This document shows, piece by piece, positions 43,542-55,333 of a stretch of DNA of 64,000 bases. Origin of the DNA: Schistocephalus solidus (lineage: Eukaryota; Platyhelminthes; Cestoda; Diphyllobothriidea; Diphyllobothriidae); contig WEDG01000895.1 in assembly GCA_017591395.1 (NCBI GenBank), positions 1-64,000 on the forward strand, given 5' to 3'. The notes beneath the pieces are model-generated. The model was not told where the DNA came from. It made no database searches and was given only the letters and a program-made list of their open reading frames with translations. Numbering within the stretch: position 1 is the first letter of the stretch; every line of letters starts with the position of its first letter. Made by a program: the position numbers and the translations under genes.

Positions 43542-45480
43542 TAAGTAGCACTGTTATATATTTTCATTTATATCAGTACGCGAAGCAATGAAGAGTCGCT
43601 CATTATGATGGCATAGGCAACCTGTTGTTCTAACGAACAAAAGTCAAGCATTTTTCAAGATATCCAGAGGAATAAAGCTAATATATTACAAATGTTTAAG
43701 TTCCAATCTTTTAAAATATTCTTTCCTTGCTAGGTGAAGTTTTCCCCATTGTTATGTGCATTTATTTAGCTTCTAATCTTCATCTTTGTAGGTCAGCTGA
43801 AAGTGTAGTAAAATACAGAAAAAATAGCAACATTCGCCCATTTCGCTTGCCATCGGGCAGACTTGGAGCCAAGTTTAGGGTCCTGGTAGAGGTAGCAGTA
43901 ATTTCGTTTTTAACAAGTACCTACTTTTCAGTACATTAACTGCAATTACAAACGCACTGGAGTACCACTAAACCTATGAAGCGTTCGCAAACCGCAAAAC
44001 GTGCCTATCAGGAACAATGCACCATAAAAATTGCAACATATCCTGCCCAAAATATGAAATGATTCAATGCTAATTTATTTTTATAGGTAGGAGATGCCAT
44101 TAAAGCAGCTGGGCTTCGATAACTGCTCGGATAACTGTCATCAGTTGCACACGCAAACCAAAATTAAGATATTCGCCGTTCGCAATGCCAACAATAGGTC
44201 ATACTTTTCAGAGAGTGCGCAGATCCAAAACTAGGAGAAAGGCCCGTGCGTACATTCAAAACACTAACTGACATCATAGCAAGCTTCTCAAGTGGAAAAC
44301 GTAGTACAAGTGGGGAGAGAGGTGCTGTCGTGTGCAACATACGAACTGCAGCAAAAAGGAATTTGAGAAAAGAAAAAGAGAAAATGTTGTACAGACTTAT
44401 TAAAAGTAAAGTCATCTCCTGCCCCAAGGTAGCGTAAAAGACAAGAGTTGTCTAGGTGGCAGTGTTACCAATAACCAGAACAAAAATATATCATCACCAG
44501 GAAAACCGTTAAAGAAATACAGTAGCGAAAGTATGAATTTACTTTTGTGATAAACAGGCAGACGGACAAATTTCAAGATAAATCGAATTAAAACTTCAAA
44601 AGCCTTCTCCCTGACAGAAAAGGTACTGGTGAGTCACTGCCACGATTTCCGCAATACTGGTGACCACCTATCGTGGTGAGCGGCATTGACTATTTGATCG
44701 ATGCTTATTCATTTTATGTTACGAAAATCTCCCTGTTAAGAACCTATTATTCACCAGTATCAATAAACAGAACTTATAAAGAGTAAACCGTGGATTTTGG
44801 ATCTATTACCGCCTAAAGCACCGAACTTCCAGTTTACCACCAACACGTAGAAGACCGCGTGCAGGCGTTAACTTGAACCGACTGTTGGCAATGACCAGCA
44901 CTTACTAAGGATATAAGATATAATGAGGCCTAAAAATGAATAAATTACTGGTAATCTGGATCGTCATAGCACGGTGAACTTTGGATAACGCCAAAATCCT
45001 ACTAAGAAACAGCCATAAGCCCCTTGCCAGCATGTAGTATATCATGCACGCCAATGAGCTGAATTTAGCTGCAAACGTACAGTCGTATATCGCAGATATA
45101 CGCAAACCGCATCCTTTGACTTTCCTTTAGACGTTCTTGGCTGTTTTTTGAATATATGGCCAGATGCACATAGGTGAAAATCCACGGAACTAGAAGAATT
45201 CGTTTAAAAAGAACCCTGTAACAACTAACGTTTTACGTGTGCTTGATAGAGCCATCATCACATCTAACATAGATGGCCTTAGTAGAACTGAGGGTCGCAC
45301 CTCACCGTGCGCGACGATATGCGTCAGCGGATCATGACAGCGTCGTCCATTATTCCGACAGCAACGGAGACTGAGAATATATATTCAAAGAACCATCATC
45401 TTGCGGATGCGGGTACGGCCTAAAAGGACGAGGAGAGATAGAAAGAGATTAGATTCAAATTGGAAATCGCGATCAGTCAT
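43542..45480. other. Anonymous stretch with weak exon-like pieces
   Basis: Acceptor-like sites precede open pieces at 43732-43939 and 44105-44437, but no assembled gene can be supported. The rest has dense stops. Confidence 0.3.
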
Positions 45481-45499
45481 GATAGTTGAGGGGCGCCAA

Positions 45500-48400
45500 A
45501 ATGGTAACCTAACGATTGGGGAATGCCTTGATCACTGTTCTATTTGTGACATCCGGCAGATGGATAGATTTCGGCCACCAAGTGAATCGATCAAGACAAG
45601 TTAGGAGATCAAAGCAACCATTAGACAGACGCAAGAGGCCTAAAGTTTCCAGGTGAACGTGGCTAAATCTTGCACAAGGGCTGAGAAAGGTGCCCATGGA
45701 GGAGCTGTTGTGCCACTGGATCTCGCTCCGTTGACAGACAAGACAAGCTTTTCAAGTTTTCAGGTCCCCGTGCATCCCAGGTCACGAAGCGGTCGGAAAC
45801 CAGCTTGCAAGTTACTCGACTCTCAGAGTAAAATAGGTTGTATGGGAAGAAAACTTTGCGGCGAAGAGATGGAGTGGACACCTTGCATAGAATGAAGTCA
45901 TTTTCAATGATAAGTGGCAGCTCCTTGAGTTGGAGTCCCGAAAAATCATCATCACAGGGCGAACCGAAACGGCATTATTCAGCAGCCATGTCATCGGGAT
46001 CAATCATATAATAAAAATGGAGGTGAGCGATAGAGGCCATGGACAGTGCGTCAGCCACCTTATTCCGTGATCTGTCAATGTGGCAGATATCTAAAGTGAA
46101 CTACGAAATTATGTCCAATTGGCGGATCTCAGGGGGTTGAACTTGTCAGAATTTGGTTTGAGGACTAAGATAAGGAGCTTATAGTTCGTGAACACAATGA
46201 AGTCTCTGCCCTCAAGCAAGTGCTGAAACTGTTTCAAGGTTAGGTAGATGGTAGAAATTTCCGTCAAAATGTGCTGTAGTGTGGTTCTGGAGAAAAAAGC
46301 TAAGGGCTGGTCTGACCTGCAAGGTGCCGCTGAAGAACTGCACCCACGGAAACACTGGAGGCATCAACCACGATGGAGATGGGAGCATCGGGAGCAGAAT
46401 GCGCCAGGAAAGTGGCATCGGCTAGGGCAGATTTTACTATTTAAAAGCAGCAAGGGTGCCCACATTGAGCTCTAACGAACATTGAGGGCCAGAGAGAATA
46501 TTCATGAACGACAGAATGTTGTCGGTACGGTTAAGGAGAAGCCGGCGGTAGAAATTTACCATGCCCAGAAATCGCCGCAACTGAAGTTTGGAAGAAGGAA
46601 GAGGGAATTCGTGGATACTCGGAACCTTCAAAAGGAGAGGATGGATGCCGTTGGTGTCGACTAGGTTTCCATGAAACTCGAGTCACGGAACGCCAAAGGT
46701 GCTCTTGGGCGTGTTACAGACAACGCCAAATTGTTCCATGTGCTCTTCGGCGGTGGAGCTGTCCACTAGGAGGTCGTATTTATAGGTGTAGAAATGAGGT
46801 AGGCCATGGAGAACTCTGTAAATGAAATTATGGAATGTCTGACAGGCGTTGCGGAGTTTAAAGGCAAAAACAGGAATTCAAAGAGACCGAAGGGTGTGGT
46901 AACGACCGTCTTCGAAACGTGCTCCGGGGCTATGGGAAGCTCTTGAAAGGCACAGACCAAATCGATGTTCACGAAGACGAACTTGTTAAATAGGGCATCG
47001 GAAAAATCCTGAGTATGCGGATTGGGGTAGCAGTCCGGAATTGTGCAATTTTTTAAGACCATGTAGTCACCGCATGGGTGGTAGTCATCAATGGCGGTCT
47101 TGAGAACCAGGTGGGAGGTGATGCCTATGGGCTGCGAGATTGTCGGTCAATGCCCATCTAAAACATGTGCTAGAATTCGGCCTCGGTGGCAGTGAAATGT
47201 GCATGCACGAGACGGCGGGCCCGAGAAAACACAGGAGGCCAGTGCCTCGGATTTGATTAACAATTGCATGCGGCTGGTTAGATAGTCGGAAGTTAGGATG
47301 AGTGAGGCCAGGTTAGTTATCGAAAAGCTGCCGAAATGAACTATATGGGTCAGGATCCAGGACGTCAAGTTTGAAAGACAGCTTAGAAGAATGGATACTG
47401 CAATAGCCGTGGACATGGTGGTACCATCGGGCGGAAACACGTCTACGATCTCGCAACTTTCTTATACTCGTCTTCTCCCTGATACAAATCATTCTCATCA
47501 TACATTCTGTCAGCCATTAATAACAGTAACTCAGGAGAACACCGATGGAATCGTAGGAGAATGGAAAAATAGGTTTGATGACCGATGAGGGAAAACTAAC
47601 TCTCAAGGCGATAACAAACGAATGGGAACGCGATATACTTGTAGTTCAAAGTTCTGGTGAGGATGGAGTTGTTTACAACCAACGGGGATGGATGTTGGAT
47701 ACTGACAGGTTACGACATCCACTCGCGGTTTTTATCTCCGGGGAAGGTGGAGTTGGAGATTACCACTACGAGTGGGAATTCTGTATCTTCACAGACTTGG
47801 ACTGAAATAGAAAGAAGGCCGGAACAAAACACTCAAACAAAGCTGGAAAATTGACTTACCTGCGTTTGGTCATTAAAAATGGTCGTTTTCTTTAACTCCA
47901 CTCACCACAGTACCTTATACGGCGAGCTTCATTGTCCGGTCATGTAGACGGGAGTGACGGCATTCAACCGTGTGATCGAAAACGATGAGGAAATTTGCAC
48001 CGAGAACTGCACAGGCGATGCCAGTGATGACAAAAGCCCAAAAGAAGAAACGTCAGAAATTGATGTCCAGGGGGTGGGAGCGGGTATCAAAGCTGGCAAT
48101 GTGTGAGGTAATGACGACCTGAAGGAAGAGGCCAGGGTTGGTGCACCGACATCGGCTGCTGTCGGTGGAGTGACACGCAGTTGAGCGCCAGTACCAATCA
48201 GGAAGTGTCTTTTACTGTGGGCGTCCCAGACATAGAAAGTACAACCAGGGCTAGAGACACCAGTAAAATTGGTGACATTGATAAATAGATAGATAGATAT
48301 TTTTATTCGAGTACCCGGAAGGGCACTGTCATTTAGAAAAAAATAAAACGAATGCGCAATCGTGTAGAGTTCATTTATGCATAGTTTATCAGCGTCTTGG

Positions 48401-49280
48401 AGATGAAAATCACACAAATCAGTGTTCATTTCAGATCAGTTCAGTGTTTTTGAGAAAAATAGGCTTACGCCTTTGAAATCCCTATTTGATACAGAAAGTC
48501 GGAAGAATAATAAGCAATGTAAAAAAAGTTACAGTCAAGTGAATGCAGGCAGATTTAGGTGGTACACGGATATTGTTAAGGTAAAGTTGTCACATAATCT
48601 TCCTGGTGCAGCAACATATGTATGTCAAGCCGATGTTTAAATATATCCACAGACTGTGGTCCACAGTGTGGTCGAAAAAAAGAGAACAGACAGTGAAAAA
48701 ATTTCCTTGAGCATTTTTTTATGGAAAAAAGTGTATGTTAAATGGGATTTATCGATTTTAAGAAGAAAAAAACTGTCACTCGTGGTAGAAAAACATTCGT
48801 GATCACAATGCCTATCGACTATCTCTAAGCATAACCACCAAGAATGCTAGACAGGGAAACCTTTGCGGGCATCTTCAATACGCTTAGGGTCGAACGAGGA
48901 ATGGACCTCCAGGTTGACCGATTTTATCCATTTGCTTTGTGGGAGAAAAAGAAGCAGGGAGAGATACAACGACAAACTTTGGCACCAACAGGTGGCAGCT
49001 GAGGTGAGACGAGATACTGTCGGCTGGATAGGCCAAGCAGGGGAGCTCGGGGACTCCAGGATGAAATGCAGGATTTTTGCTGAAAAATAACTACACGCCA
49101 GGCAAGCTGCGCAAGTTAAGCCTTCAGATGCTAGGCAGGAGACACAGAAGGAACTAGCGAAATCGTGAGTGCGGCAAGTGGTGGTTTGGCAGTGACAGGC
49201 CTCTTCACCAAACGTTCGGCAATTTGAGAGAATTTTGTGGCACAAAGAGAGCAAGAAGCAGGCGCCAAAATATGCCAAAC
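45500..49280 (-). mobile_element. Degenerate Ty3/Gypsy-like retrotransposon (gag end to integrase)
   Basis: Minus-strand order: a gag-end Cys/His-like piece ILSNCRTFGEEACHC (49190-49270); protease at 47930-48270 with RHFLIGTGAQLRVTPPTAAD, where the catalytic Asp of DTGA has become Gly; RT at 46600-47230 with VLKNCTIPDCYP, FVNIDLVCAFQELPIAPEHV and TTPFGLFEF; connection and RNase H at 46210-46630 (LRRFLGMVNFYRRLL); integrase at 45509-45900 with ARFSHVHLETLG and LLTCLDRFTWWPKSIHLPD. Another element seems inserted between gag and protease (48283-48840), ending in a GATA-type tail at 48283-48300. Many stops; no LTR pair was found. Confidence 0.8.
48283..48840 (-). mobile_element. Possible LINE 3' end inserted in the Gypsy remnant
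   Basis: Sequence unrelated to Gypsy separates the protease from the gag end. On the minus strand it terminates in AATAAAAATATCTATCTATC, a LINE-like short-repeat tail. No RT motif is preserved, so the class is a guess. Confidence 0.35.
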
Positions 49281-49299
49281 TTCTAGTGGAAAGCTGTCC

Positions 49300-50720
49300 G
49301 TGGTCAACGCCGGAATATACCGTAGATTTGGAATGATTGGCGTTCTTTAGGGGTTACAAATTATCGACGTTGTGTGGTCGAAAACACGAAAGTTTTCCCT
49401 AATCAGAAATCAGAGAAGATGGATTAGGTAGGATAAGCTTTATTGCGTCGAAGAGCGTACATGATCTCTACAAGCAGTTGCCGGAAGTGGTTTGTTCAAG
49501 CAATTCCATCACCAGACGTGTATGCCATTACTATTGCTCACCGAGCTGGGAAGTATGGACGGCGGCAACTAATCGATGAAAGAAGAAATATTGATCTTCT
49601 TCACGGTGTTGCAAGCCTGAGGTCAAGTCACGCGAATTGTGGGTGGCTGTGACCAATCGATGAATAGAGAAATATCAATAAATGCTTCGGCGTCGCAAGC
49701 CTGCGCTCAACTCATGCGCACAGGATGGGCAAGGATGGGCAGGTGAAAGCAATCTGAATAAGCAGCGGTGGCGCTGATCGCAGGAATGAACTGCTGCGAT
49801 TTTACCATCATGAAAGCGCTTAAAAACCTTGACAAATTTATGTTCCGCACTGAGTCGGAGCGATGAGGGAGTTAACTTTACCCTTCAGAATCACACCCAG
49901 TGATCATAGTTATGGTCTCTTATGAACTATTGAAGCGACCGACGAATTTGAGAAAGGCACAAACCAATTAAACTAACACAGGAAAATAGCCTAAGAGAAT
50001 AATTAGACAGACCAGCTTGTAAACATGGGCAGTGAGAAAAGGAAACAAGGCAGATGTACGAGAAAAATGGACTAAAGATAATAAACATCGAGGTCTGTTA
50101 CAAAAATAGAGAGTAAAGAAAATATACAGAGCTATAAATTTCTATAATTTTGCTTTGTATGGGTGACATGGTCTTGTCGGCACAGCAACCACTCGCATAA
50201 AACTATGAGCCCGATACAAGGTTCACTGATGTCTTAAATGATGAATTAATTGCAAATATTTTCCAGGCAATATTTCCTCCTGTTCCTTTCCACCTTTCTG
50301 GGGATTCTGCTCATTTTGGAATTTCGCGATTTTGGCCATCGTAGAGCTCACACATTTTTCAGTAGTAAATTTTTGTTCCATCAACAAACTAAGTTAACCT
50401 ACTTCTCGCTCTTAATTTTTAGCTTGGGAAATGGAAAATTTATATCTTGAGGATGTTTAACCAACATCCTTTTTACTACATTTTTGTAATTTTTTGTTTG
50501 TTTTAACTTATCACTTTGACAAGTGTTATAGAGGCCGAACGCTAAATGTTTCAAGCATTAAATGGTAAAGTATTTTATGATAGTTTATTTCAAGTTTTTC
50601 CATGTTTACTGATTAATTGTAAGTCATTTGGGCTTGAGGATCTTTAAATGACGCATTTTATTTTCCTTGTTCACAATTTTTTAAGATTGAGCATTCATAT
50701 GTGTCTTTCCGAATATAATT
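49300..50720. other. Anonymous stretch
   Basis: A hydrophobic 66-codon frame (50250-50450) is AT-driven and shows no family motif. Nothing else is supported. Confidence 0.35.
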
Positions 50721-50732
50721 TTCTTGGAAAAT

Positions 50733-50748
50733 CCCTGCTATAGCAGGG
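50733..50748. repeat. Perfect 16-bp palindrome
   Basis: CCCTGCTATAGCAGGG is its own reverse complement and sits between AAAAT and AAAAT flanks at the border of a GC-rich island. Confidence 0.85.
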
Positions 50749-50759
50749 AAAATATGCAC

Positions 50760-51040
50760 ATCCCCAGTCAAGATGTGCGTTACACGCACACGCTCGCGCT
50801 CGCTGTCAGAGGGGGTTACGCTCGCGGCCGTGCGCTAAGCGCCGCTTTTATCGACTATTCGTGGTTTAAACTTGGCGCATGCGTCTCACGGTATCAATAT
50901 GAGTCACCTAGCCTCCAGCACCACGCAGGTGACTGCCCATGTAACCGCTTTCAATGGTAGGGTCCGGGGTGGCACTGTATGACAGGCCGGGAATATAAAA
51001 GGGTAGTAACGGAACAATACCCAGCTATACCTCGCTCTGG
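50760..51040 (+). promoter_or_regulatory. GC-rich island with a TATA-type promoter-like site
   Basis: An AT-rich background is interrupted by a GC-rich block with GCTCGCG/GCGCTAAGCGCC sequence, then TATAAAAG at 50994-51001 and a CA start-like context about 30 bases on. It resembles a promoter or an LTR U3-R segment. No coding sequence is recognised downstream. Confidence 0.25.
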
Positions 51041-51044
51041 TGCA

Positions 51045-53390
51045 GGCGTCAAGATGCCTATGAATTAGTATCAGGTTATAGGACTGGGATATGTGTTATA
51101 CACAGCACATTTTCCAGTCCTAAATGTAGGACTAGATAAGAGTGATAAGGCAATGACCTAATCCAACCGCTCTTTCTTCTACATTTTATAACATAAATGA
51201 GTACTGCAGTATTTAACGTGGGTAATTTCCTTCCCTGATAAAATTTTCCCGCAACACATGAACGCAAATGTTCACATAAAATGCTTTGGACCTGGAGGCG
51301 TCTCACGTTTGGAATCGCGGCCACCCCGGGTAAAGTAGGCTGCGAAATGCCTGGGGTTGCGAACTTCAGAAATGCTCTTAAAATGGAATTGTTGGACTGA
51401 CTGTGTTGAGAGTAGGCTCAATTTAACCGACAGCAGCGCAGTTGTCAACATATCTCACTTACTCCAACGGTGTCTGTCGGCTTAGTCAGTCAGTGTACCG
51501 AAAACTACCCAGTTGCATGTCGATGTTGCATCGGCACGAAAACGCTCCGGCTGTGCTTTTAGGGTTGTGTAGATCACACTGTAGAAAAAAAACAATATAA
51601 GCAATCGAATTCCCGTTATTAGTCCTCTGAGAACTGAGATAGACTGCACCAAACGTTGAAATACCAGCCGTCACAAACCCAGACTTTCAATCTTCTTTTC
51701 GTTTCACTGTCTTGAACTAAAGGGTTAGTTGGTTGCAATCTGTCTTGTTTCTTTTTGCTAATTAGTATACGAGACGATGCAAATAACTGGAATTTGCTAA
51801 ATGCCACACAAACTACTAATAAAGCTGCCTAGATGCCGCATTTCAGCTAAGATTGCACATTCCCGACATGAAATTTAGTAATAATACCTACCAAGCATAA
51901 GAGATTCATATGCAGCTATACTTACAAATATGCATTCTTTTTCAGGCAAGGTAATTTCTTATAGTTCCTTCAAACGGTCAAAGATTTTATGGTCCCTAGT
52001 TGAACAATGGTTCAGAAGAATAATTCACGATTTCAGTATTTATCGCCACCACAATCATCATAATACTCATAAATATACATTTGATTAGCATTATAAACCT
52101 CTTCATAATTTGCTGGACCGCAGTCAGGGGAATTTGTGGCCTTTAAGCTGGGTTCGCACTACGAGAATATTGCATGTTTTCTCAACCGGTATTCTGAACA
52201 ATTTTGATAAAAAACATGGAATGATAAAAAAAGAATTCATTGGATTTTTATTTGTTTGTCACTTGCTTGTCTGTACCTCGCAATCTAGCATTCGTAGTTA
52301 TTAATTAATTTATATTAGCATTAAAATGTAATGGTGTGCAATTTTTGATTGCATTATTAATTTTAGAAGTCGATGATTTGAGTAAAGATAATGTAGGTGA
52401 ACAGATTGATTATTCAGACGTTTTAAACCCCTAACCGTGCAACATGAAGCCTTCATTAGAATTATCTTATAATCTGTTGATTATTTTATAATCTGTTGAT
52501 TTGATACATAACAGCGTCCTAAATAGCGGTTAAGTCATGTGTAACTTACTGTTTAAGCAAGAAAATGAATATACTTAACACAAGCTCTGTCTCTTCATTA
52601 CCAGTTGATGCTTGTGAGGGCTGTTCAAATGTTTTCTAATTCCTCATGAATATCGATCGGAAACTATCTTAAAATAGCACATGGTAGCTGAAAGCGCTCA
52701 TGCAAACGATACACGAACACGTTGGATATGCTAGAAAATCTGGCATCATGTATATAGTTTTAAGGTTTGCCGAAAAGACCGACGAGGTCAAGAAGGACTG
52801 GGATAGATATTTTGAGTCAAGTAACCGTGAACTAACTGACTAAACCTAACCCTTGAAAAAAGACCTTTGCATTCGAATTAGTTGATCGAACCCCGTAATT
52901 AGGTGAATATCTGTCAGAAAATATAGCAGTGTTTTCGGTAGCATAATCAAAAGATATTTTAGTCGCGCAAAAACGCCGGCTTGTAAATGGGCGTTTTTGC
53001 GGATTTACTTAACGTTAATATCTAAGTGGCAAGATTTTCCTAATTATTTTCTATGCCCTTATTGATTCAAATATGCTTATCTTAAAATTACACTAAATTA
53101 TCATTTAATATTCTCACTTGGTAGTAAATTGTGCTTATTTCTTATTGTATACTTAAAAGGGTATCGTTTGTGTCAAGTGGTTGCAATTATGAGATGTTTA
53201 AGACCGTGAAATTTCTACTGAAATAGACTTCGCTCTGTTCGTATATTAGTGCGGATTACAACGCAGCCCGCATATATTGCAAAAATTTATGAGTCCAACG
53301 TAATAAAATAGAAGAATTTAAACTTTTATTGCATTGAAAGCATACAGCTTGTAGTATTGGAACCCGCGAAGATGAATTGTCCGTTAGCCT
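51045..53390. other. Anonymous AT-rich stretch
   Basis: Stops are dense in all frames. I see no motif, tRNA or strong simple repeat. Confidence 0.35.
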
Positions 53391-53392
53391 AG

Positions 53393-54095
53393 TTGCTGGC
53401 TACCCGGCGCGTGTACTGGTGGCGGATATTAGAACGACCTTCAGTGGAGGCTAGCTACGAAATAAGCAGACTCTCGAGTCTGGCGAATCAGCAGTCACGG
53501 ACCAGCAACGACATGCTACCAGGATATGACGGACTGAGGTTTAGAACGCTAAAGGCCTCATCGGAAGCTGCGGAGCCTGATGATGGCACTATAACATGGT
53601 AACGGTCAACCGCCATTAAATAAGTTTGATTGTCTCATGAACCAAAGCTCTAGAGGAGAAAACCTCGAGCAAACAATGCAAGTGGCTGTTCGGGACCCGC
53701 CCGTACTCACAATTCTAAGATACCTCATGAAAATATGTCCGAATATAGTACTGCGATGCATGCTACAGTGTCCGTGGGAACCGACGCGCTCTGTAACCTT
53801 AGTCCAGTGGTGCGGACAAATAGTATGCGAGTTGGATTGCTCTATCGGAATCGGACCCTTGGTATTGAATGCTTGACTATGCGAACGTTCCTGGGCCCTG
53901 GTACTCAAAGTCTGATGGCATGAATGGTGGCTTCCTTGCTGATAACTCGGAAAAGTTCGAACTCTGACATGAGCACTCCAAGCACCTTCTCAGCACCCCT
54001 CGTTTCCATGTGCAACGGAGTCTTCTCACTCTCCTGCCTATGCAGTGTCAAGCTGAAACCATACAAAAGTTACGCACTTAGGCACCTGGATGGAG
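53393..54095 (+). other. Open pieces upstream of a LINE RT, identity unclear
   Basis: Overlapping frames of 60-100 codons exist on both strands (53393-53602 plus, 53606-53908 minus, 53924-54160 plus) without a recognised motif. They may be the decayed upstream half of the LINE at 54100-55085. Confidence 0.3.
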
Positions 54096-54099
54096 CGTT

Positions 54100-55085
54100 A
54101 TATCCGCTGAAAGCTTCAGGTCTTGTGTTGACACGCTGGCACCCTGGTTCCATTAAGTGATTGGACAAGCGTGGATAGACGAGATTATTCCTGATAACTA
54201 AGACGAGACGCGAGAATTTTGCGGCATATGTCTCATAGACGTTGCTGCGAATGTATTCGCTATTGACCTTTTCAGGCGATTCCAGGCTGTGCGCGACCTT
54301 ATAAAAGGCCCAAACAAGCTGGATTCCGTGCTGGGCGTGGATGGGCGGACCAGTTATTCCCACTGAGGCGCATCCTTGAATTCCGCCATAGATACCAGCA
54401 ACCGACGGCCGTCCGCTTTGTTGACTTTGCCGCCGTGTTTGATTCAGTCCCTCGTGCATCCTTCTGGTGGATAATGGAACTAGATGGTCTACCATCGAAA
54501 ATCATTGCCATGATCAAGGCCTATTACAGCTCAACCAACGCGCGAGTTTTGGTCCATAACAATCTTTCACAACCATTTGGTATTCGGTCTGGCGTTCGAC
54601 AAGGTTGTATCCTGTCGCCCACTCTGTTCAACTAAGCTATTAACTGGATTCTTGGGAAAGCCCTACACGAGGAGGACTATTGAGCTTGCACTCGGACGCC
54701 GGCTGACCGATATTGACTACGCCGATGATACCGTTTTACTTACTTCAAGCGTTGGTGATGTGCAGTCTGTGTTGTCACCGGGGAATGAGGTTGCTAAATC
54801 GGTCGGTTTTCATAAAAGCTGCGAAAGCCAAAGTGTTTTCAAGCTGCATTCCTGCCCAGGAGCAAGCATCTGTCGAGATTGATAGCTGTTAACTTGAAGA
54901 GGTAGACAGTTTCAACTACCTAGGGTGCAAGGCTGCTGCACAGAGTAAGCATGACATTGTCTCCCGAATCGATGCTGCTCGCCGGGTTTTCTCAAGCTAT
55001 GAAAGTTGTTCTTGGACCTTCGGTATTATTCGGCCTCATTCGTTGGCGAAGAGAATGGATCGAGCTGTCTAGGTCTGGTAATGAA
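54100..55085 (+). mobile_element. LINE reverse transcriptase remnant
   Basis: In shifting frames: FAIDLFRRFQAVRDL near 54255, RILEFRHRYQQPTAVRFVDF at 54365-54425, FDSVPRASFWWIMELDGLPS at 54438, SQPFGIRSGVRQGCILSPTL (motif B, 54567-54630), and the catalytic box TDIDYADDTVLLTSS at 54709-54753 with both Asp intact. ARRVFSS near 54980 is followed abruptly by sequence resembling the far C-terminus (a W-R-R-E-W motif near 55045), so the end is fused by a deletion. A stop at 54634 and several frameshifts inactivate it. It lies just upstream of the GAS8 exons in the same orientation. Confidence 0.8.
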
Positions 55086-55333
55086 AAAACATTTTTTAAA
55101 CTCAAAAGTACTCCTTTTGGTGTGTAATGTTTGAAGAAGTCGCAGGTTGCTACCCAATAAGTAACAGAAAGTATGTTAATTGTAAGTTTTCCGTAAAGTA
55201 TATTTCAATTTACAAAGGATATTGAAAATGGACGCAAATGAAGCCATTGATTGTCATTCCGATAGCATTGGCTAGATCTTCGATTTCCTTGAGTCTCAAA
55301 CACGCCAACTAATTTTTTTTACCTTTTTTAAAG
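55086..55333 (+). other. Presumed first intron or 5' region of GAS8/DRC4
   Basis: It ends with the acceptor TTTTTTAAAG at 55324-55333. An ATG at 55229 opens 15 codons before a stop and has no suitable donor, so the real start exon was not identified. Confidence 0.35.

Noticed and set aside
47391..47854. Plus-strand coding sequence at 47391-47854.
   Set aside because: Part lies antisense to the Gypsy remnant, and the rest has no recognised motif or splice-bounded structure.
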